Of a stretch of 64,000 nucleotides of DNA, positions 53,078 through 60,771 are shown one piece after another (position 1 is the first letter of the stretch; the number at the start of each line of letters is the position of its first letter). Origin of the DNA: Oerskovia paurometabola (GTDB lineage: Bacteria > Actinomycetota > Actinomycetes > Actinomycetales > Cellulomonadaceae); contig NZ_JAFBBV010000001.1 in NCBI RefSeq assembly GCF_016907365.1, positions 3,410,001 to 3,474,000 on the forward strand, written 5' to 3'. Under the pieces are notes generated by a model. The model was not told the origin of the DNA, made no database searches, and saw only the letters and a list, made by a program, of their open reading frames with translations. The translations under genes were made by a program, and so were the position numbers.

Positions 53078-53485
53078 ATGAGCACCCCCAAGACCCCGAT
53101 CAGCACCCCGCACGCACCGGCGCCGGCCCACACCTTCCACCAGGGTGTGCGCAAGGGCCCGTTCGTCCAGGTCTCGGGTCAGGGCCCGGTCGACCCCGCG
53201 ACGAGCGAGTACCTGTACCCCGGGGACGTCGCGGCGCAGACCACGCGCACCCTGGAGAACGTCAAGGCCATCGTCGAGGGGGCGGGCGCCACGTTCGACG
53301 ACGTCGTGATGCTGCGCGTCTACCTCACCAAGCGCGAGGACTTCCCGATCATGAACGACGCGTACGGCGCGTTCGTCGAGGCCAACTGCCCGGGTGGCGT
53401 GCTGCCGGCCCGCACGACGGTCTTCACGGGCCTGCCCCGCGAGGAGATGCTGGTCGAGATCGACGGGCTCGCGATCACGGACTGA
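53078..53485 (+). CDS. RidA-family (YjgF/Rid) enamine/imine deaminase
   Basis: 135 residues, full Rid fold. Motifs GPFVQVSGQGPVDPAT, then TLENVKAIVEGAGATFDDVV and the LPARTTV segment with the catalytic arginine. RidA proteins hydrolyse reactive enamines such as 2-aminoacrylate made by PLP-dependent dehydratases. Placed 46 bases after a D-serine dehydratase-like gene, it is a plausible clean-up partner. The N-terminus has an extra Pro/Thr-rich stretch of about 15 residues. ATG 53078 has a GAGAAAGAGA purine run upstream. Repeat copy R3 follows the stop. Confidence 0.93.
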   Translation: MSTPKTPISTPHAPAPAHTFHQGVRKGPFVQVSGQGPVDPATSEYLYPGDVAAQTTRTLENVKAIVEGAGATFDDVVMLRVYLTKREDFPIMNDAYGAFVEANCPGGVLPARTTVFTGLPREEMLVEIDGLAITD

Positions 53486-53499
53486 CGGTCCCCTGCCGC

Positions 53500-53552
53500 T
53501 GAGTGCGGAGCAGTTGTCGTCCGGGACGTCCTGGAACGACTACTCCGCACTC
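53500..53552. repeat. dispersed hairpin repeat, copy R3
   Basis: The left arm (53500-53520) contains GAGTGCGGAGCAGTTGTC. The right arm (53536-53552) is CGACTACTCCGCACTC-type and lacks three bases of the match, so the stem is about 14 bp. It follows the ridA stop by 14 bases and ends 25 bases before the -10 box of the AAA ATPase gene. Confidence 0.88.
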
Positions 53553-53577
53553 GGCGCACGCCGTGGGTGGCCTCGCC

Positions 53578-53583
53578 TAGCCT
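53578..53583 (+). promoter_or_regulatory. -10 box of the leaderless AAA ATPase transcript
   Basis: TAGCCT, six bases before ATG 53590, without a ribosome site between. Confidence 0.55.
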
Positions 53584-53589
53584 GGCGGG

Positions 53590-54828
53590 ATGATCGAGAC
53601 GCTCGCCATCGAGGGCTACCGCTCGCTGCGGCACCTCGTCCTGCCGCTCGGCCGTCTCACGGTCGTGACGGGCGCCAACGGCGTGGGCAAGTCGAGCCTG
53701 TACCGCTCGCTGCGCCTGCTCGCCGAGTGCGCGCTGGGCGGCGCGGTCGGGGCCCTGGCCCGCGAGGGCGGCCTGCCCTCGACGCTGTGGGCCGGTCCGG
53801 CGGTCATCGGGCGCTCGGTGCGCGAGGGCGTGCACCCCGTCCAGGGCACGGTGCGCGGTGGCCCGGTCGCGCTGCGGCTGGGCTTCGCGAGCGGCCCGGA
53901 CCCCCTGCCCGACGGCGCCGCGTCAGCGGGTGCGTCCGGCGCCCTCGGCTACGCGATCGACCTGGGGCTGCCGCAGGACGGCGGCGCGTCGTTCGGCCTG
54001 GATCCGGAGATCAAGACCGAGGTCGTCTGGTCGGGACCTGTGCTGCGTCCCGCGACGCTCGTCGCCGACCGGCACGGCCCCTCGGTCCGGCTGCGCGACG
54101 ACGACGGCTCGTGGCAGGTGTCGGGGCGTCGGCTGAGGTCGTTCGACAGCATGCTCTCGGAGGTCGTGGACCCCGTGGGCGCCCCCGAGCTCGTGCTGGT
54201 GCGCGAGCGCCTGCGGTCCTGGCGCTTCTACGACCAGTTCCGCACCGACGCCCTTGCCCCGGCCCGTGCGTCGCACGTCGGCACCCGAACCCCCGTCCTC
54301 GCGCACGACGGCGCCGACCTGGCCGCGGCCCTCGAGACGATCCGCGAGCTGGGCCTGGCCGACGACCTGGACGCCGCGGTCGAGGACGCGTTCCCCGGGT
54401 CGAGCGTGCGCGTGCGTGTGACGGACGACGGCCGGTTCTCGCTCGAGCTGCGCCAGCACGGTCTGCTGCGTCCGCTCGGCAGCGCGGAGCTGTCCGACGG
54501 CACGCTGCGGTACCTGCTCTGGGTCGCGGCGCTGCTCACGCCCCGCCCGCCCGAGCTGCTCGTGCTCAACGAGCCCGAGACGAGCCTGCACCCCGAGCTG
54601 CTGCCCGCGCTCGGGGCCCTGGTCGCCGGAGCCGCGCGACGCACGCAGGTCGTGGTCGTGACGCACTCGCACGCGCTGGTCCGGGCCATGGAGGATGCGG
54701 CGGGCCGTTCGCGTGCCGCCTCCCCGGCGCTCGAGCACGTCGAGCTCGTCAAGGAGCTCGGCGAGACGACCGTCGCGGGCCGTGAGGGACCGCTCGACCA
54801 GCCGCAGTGGCACTGGCCCAAGCGCTGA
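53590..54828 (+). CDS. RecF/SMC-like AAA-family ATPase (AAA_21 type)
   Basis: 412 residues, single ABC-class ATPase. Walker A is TGANGVGKSSLYR (about residues 27-39). The signature-like LSDGTLRYLLW and Walker B LLVLNEPETSLHPE lie near 305-350, and the switch His is in VVVTHSHALV. The insert between them is a beta-rich region, not a long coiled coil. Genes of this kind include OLD-like and defence-linked ATPases, but no nuclease domain or partner gene is present here, so the role is unknown. ATG 53590 follows a leaderless TAGCCT box. Flanked upstream by repeat R3. Confidence 0.85.
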   Translation: MIETLAIEGYRSLRHLVLPLGRLTVVTGANGVGKSSLYRSLRLLAECALGGAVGALAREGGLPSTLWAGPAVIGRSVREGVHPVQGTVRGGPVALRLGFASGPDPLPDGAASAGASGALGYAIDLGLPQDGGASFGLDPEIKTEVVWSGPVLRPATLVADRHGPSVRLRDDDGSWQVSGRRLRSFDSMLSEVVDPVGAPELVLVRERLRSWRFYDQFRTDALAPARASHVGTRTPVLAHDGADLAAALETIRELGLADDLDAAVEDAFPGSSVRVRVTDDGRFSLELRQHGLLRPLGSAELSDGTLRYLLWVAALLTPRPPELLVLNEPETSLHPELLPALGALVAGAARRTQVVVVTHSHALVRAMEDAAGRSRAASPALEHVELVKELGETTVAGREGPLDQPQWHWPKR

Positions 54829-54843
54829 GTGCATGATCCGGGC

Positions 54844-56088
54844 TCAGCGGCGCACGGACCCCAGGTACAGGCTCGTGACCGACGCCGCGACCTCGGTCAG
54901 CCGGCTCGCGGTGCGCCCCACGAGCTCCTCGAGGTCGATCGGTCCGGGCGCGATCGAGAACGCGGCCGTGATCCCTGCGGCGCGCGCCTGACGCGCGGGC
55001 AGCAGGACCTGCCCGGCGATCACCACGACGGGCGGGTGGCCCGGCGCGGCGGCGGCGAGCGCCCCGATCCGGTCGGCGACCTTGCCGTTGACCGACTGCG
55101 AGTCGAACGAACCCTCGCCCGTGAGCACCAGGTCCGCGTCCGCGACGGCCGCGGGCAGCCCGACGGCCTGCGCGACCAGGGTCGCGCCGTGCTCGAGCTC
55201 GGCGCCGAGCACCGCGACGAGGGCCGCGGGTACCCCACCGGCGGCTCCCGCCCCCGACAGGTCGTGCGTGCGGACCCCGGTCTCGCGCTCGAGCAGGTCG
55301 GCCCAGCGCTCGAGCGCGGCGTCGAGGAACGCGACGTCCGCGTCGCTCGCCCCCTTCTGCGGCCCGAACACGGCCGCCGCCCCGCGCTCACCCACGAGCG
55401 GGTTCGTCACGTCGACGGCCAGCCGCCATCGCACCGCGCGGGCCCGCGGGTGCAGTCCCCCCAGGTCGAGGCCGACGACGCGCGCGAGCCCCTCGCCGCC
55501 GTCGGGCACGAGCGTCCCGGCGAGCTCCCCGTCCGTCGACGAGGGGACCGTCGCCGGCGAGTGCGCGAGGAGCCGGGCACCGAGCCCCGTGAGGACGCCC
55601 GCGCCGCCGTCCGTCGAGGCGGACCCGCCGAGGCACAGGACGACCTCCTCGACCCCGGCGTCCAGGACCGCCGCGCACGCCGCTCCCGTGCCGCGCGTGT
55701 GCGCGTGGAGCGGCTGGAGGACGACGTCGCTGACCGCGGGCAGGCCGCTCGCCGCGGCGAGCTCGACCACGCCGATGCGGCCGTCGGCGGACACCCCGTA
55801 GCGTGCCGGGCGAGGGCGCCCGATCGCGTCGACCGTCCCGACCTCGCGCGCCTCGACCCCCCACACGGACAGGAGCGCGTCGAGAGTGCCTTCGCCTCCG
55901 TCGGCCATGGGCAGGAGCCTGACCTCGGCGTCCGGCGCCGCCACCAGGACCCCGTCCGCGAGGTGGCGGGCCACCTCCGCGGCGGTCGCGGAGCCCTTGA
56001 ACGAGTCGGGCGCGACCACGACGCGCAACGGCCGTGGACCGGTGCGCGAGGGGTCCCCGGTCGTGGGAGCGTTCATCGTCGGAGGCAC
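54844..56088 (-). CDS. glycerate kinase
   Basis: 414 residues (or 410 from ATG 56076), class II glycerate 2-kinase fold. Motifs LRVVVAPDSFKGSATAAEVA, PMADGGEGTLDALL, the GGSASTDGGAG nucleotide-binding loop and LVLTGEGSFDSQSVNGK are all present. It phosphorylates D-glycerate in glyoxylate, serine or tartronate metabolism. GTG 56088 is preferred because TACGAT (complement of 56095-56100) lies six bases upstream, the leaderless spacing used elsewhere in this window. The ATG four codons later is the alternative. Convergent with the AAA ATPase, 15 bases apart. Confidence 0.93.
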   Translation of the reverse strand: MPPTMNAPTTGDPSRTGPRPLRVVVAPDSFKGSATAAEVARHLADGVLVAAPDAEVRLLPMADGGEGTLDALLSVWGVEAREVGTVDAIGRPRPARYGVSADGRIGVVELAAASGLPAVSDVVLQPLHAHTRGTGAACAAVLDAGVEEVVLCLGGSASTDGGAGVLTGLGARLLAHSPATVPSSTDGELAGTLVPDGGEGLARVVGLDLGGLHPRARAVRWRLAVDVTNPLVGERGAAAVFGPQKGASDADVAFLDAALERWADLLERETGVRTHDLSGAGAAGGVPAALVAVLGAELEHGATLVAQAVGLPAAVADADLVLTGEGSFDSQSVNGKVADRIGALAAAAPGHPPVVVIAGQVLLPARQARAAGITAAFSIAPGPIDLEELVGRTASRLTEVAASVTSLYLGSVRR

Positions 56089-56137
56089 GCCCCGATCGTA
56101 GCCAGCGGGTCCGGCCCGCGCCGGGTGGAGAGCCTGG

Positions 56138-57235
56138 TCAGGACGACGCCGCCGCGCTCGTGGGATCCGCGGCACCCGCGGTGCCCGTCCGCGCCGCGAC
56201 CGCCGCGTCGATCCGGGCCTGCGTGCGTGCCTCGCGGCGCCGGCGCGCGCGCAGCACCGCGAGCGCCACCCCGACCAGGACGAGGAGCGTCCCGAGCTGG
56301 ACCCACGGCAGCGTCCACGCCGCATAGCTCCCGGTCGCCTGGGCCAGCGCGACCTCGACCACGTCGTCGCCCACGACGAGCGGGGTCGTGGTCAGGTCGC
56401 CCGAGGCCTTGCCCAGCGGCCAGACGCCGTCGAGCACGACGCTCCCCCTCGTCTCCTGACCGGGCAGCACCTCGCGCTGGGCGGGCGCGACGACGTCGCG
56501 AGCGTTCCAGCCGAAGAGGCCGGCTCCCGCGACCTGGGTGTCCGCACCGAGGCGCACGTTGCCCTCGTTCGCGACCGTGTAGTCCACGCGCACCGCACCG
56601 GGCGCGAACGGGTTCCAGCTCGGCTCGTACGTCGCGCGGACGTCCGTGAGCGCGAGCACCGGGACCAGGTCGCCCGCCACCCGCAGGTGCAGGCGCGCCC
56701 CCACGCGCGTGTCGAACGTGACGGCCCGTCCGTCACCCTCGGGGCGGGCCAGGGCCGCGACGACCCCGGCCGGGTGGTCCCCGGGCGTCGCGTCGGCGGG
56801 GACCGCGACCGTGAACGGTACGGTCACCGACGACTCGGCGGCGACCTCGACGCGCTGGGTCGGCCCGGCGGCCTGTCCCTCGCCGAGCGTGATCCACGCG
56901 CCGCCGTCGACCGGGGTCGTGCCCGCGGGGAGCAGGTCGAACTGCCCGTCCGCGGTCACGACGCCGTCGCTCGCGTACACGTCGAACGTCGCGGGGTGGT
57001 CGCTGAAGTTGGTCACGGTTACGTGGTCGCCCGCCTGCCCGCCGGGGTCGACCGTCAGGCGGAACGACACGCGCCCGTCGGGCCCGTCGGCCGTCGCGGG
57101 CTCGACGGCCCACGTGGTCTTCGCGGGACCCGTGTCGGACGCCGCGGTCGCGGACGGGCCGGGGAGTCCGGACAGTGACGCAAGAGCGAGCGCGAGGACG
57201 GCTGCGGGCCGGACGGCGCGAGAGAGGACGTTCAT
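56138..57235 (-). CDS. DUF916 (WxL-interacting type) surface protein
   Basis: 365 residues. Signal peptide (about 1-34, cleaved near SATAAS), then a first beta-sandwich domain of the DUF916 type (TWAVEPATADGPDGRVSFRL, VTNFSDHPATFDVYASDG, WITLGEGQ). A second beta domain (about 185-300) follows, then one C-terminal helix (about 312-333) and a basic tail. DUF916 proteins of Gram-positive bacteria help hold WxL-domain proteins at the cell wall. It lies 187 bases downstream of an alkaline phosphatase gene that appears to end in a WxL-like domain. Start ATG 57235 is preceded by GAGAGGA. Confidence 0.85.
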   Translation of the reverse strand: MNVLSRAVRPAAVLALALASLSGLPGPSATAASDTGPAKTTWAVEPATADGPDGRVSFRLTVDPGGQAGDHVTVTNFSDHPATFDVYASDGVVTADGQFDLLPAGTTPVDGGAWITLGEGQAAGPTQRVEVAAESSVTVPFTVAVPADATPGDHPAGVVAALARPEGDGRAVTFDTRVGARLHLRVAGDLVPVLALTDVRATYEPSWNPFAPGAVRVDYTVANEGNVRLGADTQVAGAGLFGWNARDVVAPAQREVLPGQETRGSVVLDGVWPLGKASGDLTTTPLVVGDDVVEVALAQATGSYAAWTLPWVQLGTLLVLVGVALAVLRARRRREARTQARIDAAVAARTGTAGAADPTSAAASS

Positions 57236-57362
57236 CGATGGGCTCCGAGCGGGGGAAGGTGCACGACCCGCTCCGGTCGGCGACCTGCGCGCACGTGGCG
57301 CGCGACGCCGTCGGGCGGGCGGACGGACGGGAGGGCGGACGGGTGCGCCGCCGGGAGACGGC

Positions 57363-57407
57363 CCGTCGGACCCCGGTGCGCCACGAGAGCGCACCGGGGC
57401 CCGACGG
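57363..57407 (-). terminator. hairpin terminator after the alkaline phosphatase gene
   Basis: 18-bp stem with one mismatch (57363-57380 and 57390-57407) and a 9-base loop, 16 bases after the phosphatase stop on the minus strand. It may act as a partial terminator before the DUF916 gene. Confidence 0.75.
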
Positions 57408-57422
57408 TTCATGAGTCGACGG

Positions 57423-59321
57423 TCAGTCGACCGGGAAGAGCGAGACCGTCAGGGCGCCCGCGTAGTCGCCCGCGCGGGTGTCGACGGGGACCTCGAGCGC
57501 CAGGTCGGCCGAGACCGTCGTGGTGCCCAGACGCCCTCCCGCCGTCGCGGTCGCGAGCGTGGCCGGTGCCGCGAGGCCCGTGCCGCCGCCCAGGAGCGAC
57601 GCGACGGGCGAGCCTGCGCTCACGCCGTCCTTGGCCGAGACCAGGCCCGGGGTCCAGCCGAGGTTCTGGGCGCGCAGCGTGCGCGGGCCCGACGTCAGGT
57701 CGCTCGACTGGCCCGAGACGGTCCAGCCGCCTGCGCCGACCGTGGCGGCCGCACGCGAGTCGGTCACCGAGACCTCGGGGAGCCGTCCCGCGAAGCGCAG
57801 TCGGTCGCCCACGTTCTCGCCACCCGTGAGCGCGACGCCCGCACCGGCGTCCGCGACCGACAGCGTGAGCTTGCCGCCCACCTCGCCCGCCTCGGGCACG
57901 GTCGCGAGCAACGGGATGCCGTCCGCGGCGTTCGCGGCCCACAGCTCGTTCGAGACGCGGCCCACGTCGGCGTTGTCGAGGTACGCGCCCCGCACCGGGT
58001 CGGTGCCCGTCGCAGTGGCCGCGAGCAGCTCGGAGCCCGGGCCCTTGGCGTACACGGGCACGAGGTGGTTGGTGTGGCCGCCGCTGTTCCAGCTGACCTG
58101 CGGGGCGCCGCCCTGCACGCCCTGGACCGGGGTCCAGGCCGGGTTCGCGGCGGGGCCGGAGAGGTAGCCGCACTCGTGGTCGGCCGTGATGACGACGAGG
58201 GTCTCGTCCCAGCTCGAGTTCTCCTCGACCCAGTCCACGACCGTCTCGATGGTCCGGTTGAAGTCGACCTGCTCCTCGACCGCGCCCGCGGTGTTGTTGT
58301 CGTGCGAGGCCCAGTCGATCGCGCCGCCCTCGATCATCACGAAGAAGCCCTCGTCCGAGGCGTTGGACAGCACGTTGAGCGCGGCGTCCGTCATCTGCGG
58401 GAGCGAGGGGACGTTGTCGTTCTGGGGGGCGGTGAAGGGCACGTCGCCCGGCTTCAGGGCCGTGCGGTCGGCCTGGAGCGTGCCCGCGACCTGCGCGGTG
58501 CCCAGGACGTGCGTGGGCGTGTCGCCCTCGGCGAGCGCGAGGAAGTCGTCCTTCGACTCGACCAGGTCGAACGCCGACTGGCCGTCGACCAGCTTGGTCC
58601 ACTCGGTCTCGCCGACGTAGTCGTACTTCGGGGTCGCGCGCTTGTCGCCGTTGTCGTCGTACCAGGGGTTGCCCGCACCGAAGATCACGTTGGCGCCCGA
58701 GTCCATCATGTCGGCGGCGATGTCGTGGTAGTTGTTGCGGTGCTCGTTGTGCGCCAGGTAGGACGCGGGCGTCGCGTGGGTCCACGGCACCGAGGTGACG
58801 ACGCCCGTGGCCTTGCCCAGCTCGAGCGCGCGCTCGGCGACGGTCTTGAGGTCCTCGTGGTTCTCGTCCTGGCCGATCACGTTGTTGAGCGTCTTGACGC
58901 CCGTCGCGAGCGTCGTGGCGGCCGCGGCCGAGTCGGTCGAGCTCTTGAGCGGCGCGGAGAAGCTGCTCCAGTTCTGGGCCGGGTCGTACGTGTTGCCGAA
59001 CTGGTAGGTGGACATCGCGAGGGCGACCGGGAACTCCTGGTACACCTGCGTGCCTGCCTGGCCGGGGACCGGGGTCGAGACGCCGCCGGGCTTCACGGTG
59101 GTCTGGTAGGCCGTGCGGCCGTGCTCGAACTGGCTGCCGAGGTCGACCTGGTTGAACCCCATCCCGTCACCGATGAGGTGGATGATGTTCTTCGGTCCCG
59201 GCGCCCCGGGGTCGGCGGACGGCGCGGCGAGCGCCGGCGTGGTCGAGGAGATCGCGATACCCGCCGCGAGGACGCCGGTCCCGGCGATCCGCAGCCACTT
59301 CATCGGTACACGTGAAGTCAT
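57423..59321 (-). CDS. secreted alkaline phosphatase with C-terminal WxL-like domain
   Basis: 632 residues. Signal peptide (about 1-31, cut near ALAAPS). The alkaline phosphatase domain (about 38-480) has metal site IIHLIGDGMGF, nucleophile Ser131 in STDSAAAATT, VMIEGGAIDWASHDNN, VVITADHECGY and NSGGHTNHLVPVY. A C-terminal domain of about 115 residues (515-632) has GGWTVSGQSSDLTSG and NLGWTPGLV, like the WxL domains that bind peptidoglycan. It would release phosphate from organic esters while fixed to the wall. ATG 59321 follows GGGAAGAGA. The downstream DUF916 gene fits a display partner. Confidence 0.88.
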   Translation of the reverse strand: MTSRVPMKWLRIAGTGVLAAGIAISSTTPALAAPSADPGAPGPKNIIHLIGDGMGFNQVDLGSQFEHGRTAYQTTVKPGGVSTPVPGQAGTQVYQEFPVALAMSTYQFGNTYDPAQNWSSFSAPLKSSTDSAAAATTLATGVKTLNNVIGQDENHEDLKTVAERALELGKATGVVTSVPWTHATPASYLAHNEHRNNYHDIAADMMDSGANVIFGAGNPWYDDNGDKRATPKYDYVGETEWTKLVDGQSAFDLVESKDDFLALAEGDTPTHVLGTAQVAGTLQADRTALKPGDVPFTAPQNDNVPSLPQMTDAALNVLSNASDEGFFVMIEGGAIDWASHDNNTAGAVEEQVDFNRTIETVVDWVEENSSWDETLVVITADHECGYLSGPAANPAWTPVQGVQGGAPQVSWNSGGHTNHLVPVYAKGPGSELLAATATGTDPVRGAYLDNADVGRVSNELWAANAADGIPLLATVPEAGEVGGKLTLSVADAGAGVALTGGENVGDRLRFAGRLPEVSVTDSRAAATVGAGGWTVSGQSSDLTSGPRTLRAQNLGWTPGLVSAKDGVSAGSPVASLLGGGTGLAAPATLATATAGGRLGTTTVSADLALEVPVDTRAGDYAGALTVSLFPVD

Positions 59322-59515
59322 GGTCTCTTCCCTGTCGAGGTCTGGTCCGGTCCGGAGTCGAGTTCCGGCCGGCACGTCAGAGCCAAGCGGTCAGAGGTGG
59401 CGAGGGGGTGAACGGCGCAGGGCCACGGGGGGACGGATGGGGTAAATGTCCGTCTCAGCCCGGCGGGTCGCCGGCAGGCGCCGGGGCAGAGCGTGTCGCG
59501 GGCGGGCGCGCTGCC

Positions 59516-60115
59516 TCAGCCCGGCGCGGGCAGGTCGGCGAACCGCACGAGCTGGCCCACGGCCCGCTCGGCGCGCTCGTCGAGCCACGGCATGGGGAAG
59601 AGCTCGATCGTCCAGTCCTCCTTGGACGCGAACACGCCCGTGGGCACGATCAGGTCGCCCATGAACGCGAACAGGGGGCGCAGCGCCTGGTCGATCACGA
59701 GGGTGTGGCGGGCGGTGCCGCCGGTCGCGGCGAGCAGCACGGGCTTGTCGACCATCGAGAGCGAGTCGACGAGGTCGAAGAAGGACTTGAAGATCCCCGA
59801 GTAGGAGCCACGGAACACGGGGGTCGCGACGATCAGCAGGTCGGCCTGCTCGGCGGTCTTGAGCGCGAGCTCGAGCTCCTCGCTGCGCATCCCGATCACG
59901 GTCGCGGTCGCGACGTCCTGCGCGTGGTCGCGGACCTCGATCGTGCGGGCGTCGACCTGGACGCCTGCGGCGGTCAGCCGGGCCACGGTCTTGTCGAGCA
60001 GCAGGTCGGTCAGGGCGCGCGTGGTCGAGGGGAAGCTGACCCCGCCGGTCACGGCGACGACGCTCAGCGAGCGGGGGGTGGCGGCCGCTCCAGCGGCCGG
60101 GGGGCCGACGCTCAC
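59516..60115 (-). CDS. NADPH-dependent FMN reductase (CE1759 family)
   Basis: 199 residues, flavodoxin-like. The N-terminal strand and phosphate loop are LSVVAVTGGVSFPSTTRAL. The FMN-binding loop VATPVFRGSYSGIFKSFFDLV and the closing AATGGTARHTL are typical. Such enzymes reduce FMN for monooxygenases or for iron or sulfur metabolism. GTG 60115 overlaps the MarR stop as GTGA, so it is the second gene of a regulator-enzyme pair. A role in stress or sulfonate metabolism is possible, but no partner oxygenase is visible. Confidence 0.9.
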   Translation of the reverse strand: MSVGPPAAGAAATPRSLSVVAVTGGVSFPSTTRALTDLLLDKTVARLTAAGVQVDARTIEVRDHAQDVATATVIGMRSEELELALKTAEQADLLIVATPVFRGSYSGIFKSFFDLVDSLSMVDKPVLLAATGGTARHTLVIDQALRPLFAFMGDLIVPTGVFASKEDWTIELFPMPWLDERAERAVGQLVRFADLPAPG

Positions 60116-60618
60116 GCCTTGCTCCCGTCGCGCGCGGGGATGTCGCCCTGGGCGTCACGGAGCTTGTCGAGCAGGCCCTTGAGGGTCGCGAGCTCGTCGG
60201 CGTCGAGGGCCGCGCCCACGTAGGCGCCGATGGTGCGGACGTGCTTGCGCCCGATCTCCTTCTGGAGCCGTGCGCCCTCGGGGGTGAGGCGGACGATCGT
60301 GCCGCGTGCGTCGTCGGGCGCGGGGACGCGTTCCACGAGGCCGCGCTGCTCGAGGCGCTCGGCCATGCGGCTGAGCGAGGGCTGGCTGATGAGGACGTAC
60401 TCGTTGAGGTCGCGCAGGCGGGTGCCGCCCTCGGGGCAGCCGGCGAGCGTGAAGAGCACGTCGTACTCGCGCATCGTCAGCTCTTCCCAGATGTCGTCGG
60501 CCTGGAACCGGCGCATGAGCGCGACCTGGGTGCGGAAGAGCGACTCCCAGGTCTCGGCGGCCTCGCGCGTGGTGGCGCGCTCGTGGACGGTGGGGGGTGC
60601 GGCGGTGCTGCTGGTCAT
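60112..60618 (-). CDS. MarR-family transcriptional regulator
   Basis: 168 residues. The winged helix (about 55-125) has MREYDVLFTLAGCPEGGTRLRDLNEYV, recognition helix SQPSLSRMAERLEQRG and wing RVPAPDDARGTIVRLT, flanked by the dimerisation helices. It probably represses its own operon with the FMN reductase. A palindromic GTTCGTATGAAC at 60696-60707 lies about 80 bases upstream and is a candidate operator. ATG 60618 was chosen because the open extension to 60720 crosses that operator and is Arg-rich without MarR similarity. Confidence 0.9.
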   Translation of the reverse strand: MTSSTAAPPTVHERATTREAAETWESLFRTQVALMRRFQADDIWEELTMREYDVLFTLAGCPEGGTRLRDLNEYVLISQPSLSRMAERLEQRGLVERVPAPDDARGTIVRLTPEGARLQKEIGRKHVRTIGAYVGAALDADELATLKGLLDKLRDAQGDIPARDGSKA

Positions 60619-60695
60619 GTGTCTCTCGATCCTGCGGGGTGCACCGGCCCGACGGCGCCGCTGGCCTCGTCGGCACACGTCACCCGGGTAGATGC

Positions 60696-60707
60696 GTTCG
60701 TATGAAC
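60696..60707. promoter_or_regulatory. palindrome upstream of the MarR/FMN reductase operon
   Basis: GTTCGTATGAAC, 10 of 12 positions symmetric, in the 153-base gap between the prenyltransferase stop and the MarR start. Size and AT-rich centre fit a MarR operator. No other copy noted here. Confidence 0.5.
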
Positions 60708-60771
60708 TCGAGCGGTACAACCGACGGGGCGAGAGGTGTATTCCGGGCGCCCCCGGACCTCGGAGCGCGAC

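Noticed and set aside
53590..54828. Calling the AAA ATPase a confirmed defence gene
   Set aside because: No nuclease or toxin domain and no defence neighbours. Family resemblance alone is not enough.
56646..59315. Open frame of nearly 900 codons antisense to the DUF916 and phosphatase genes
   Set aside because: No recognisable domain, and it runs antisense through two genes with signal peptides and clear motifs.
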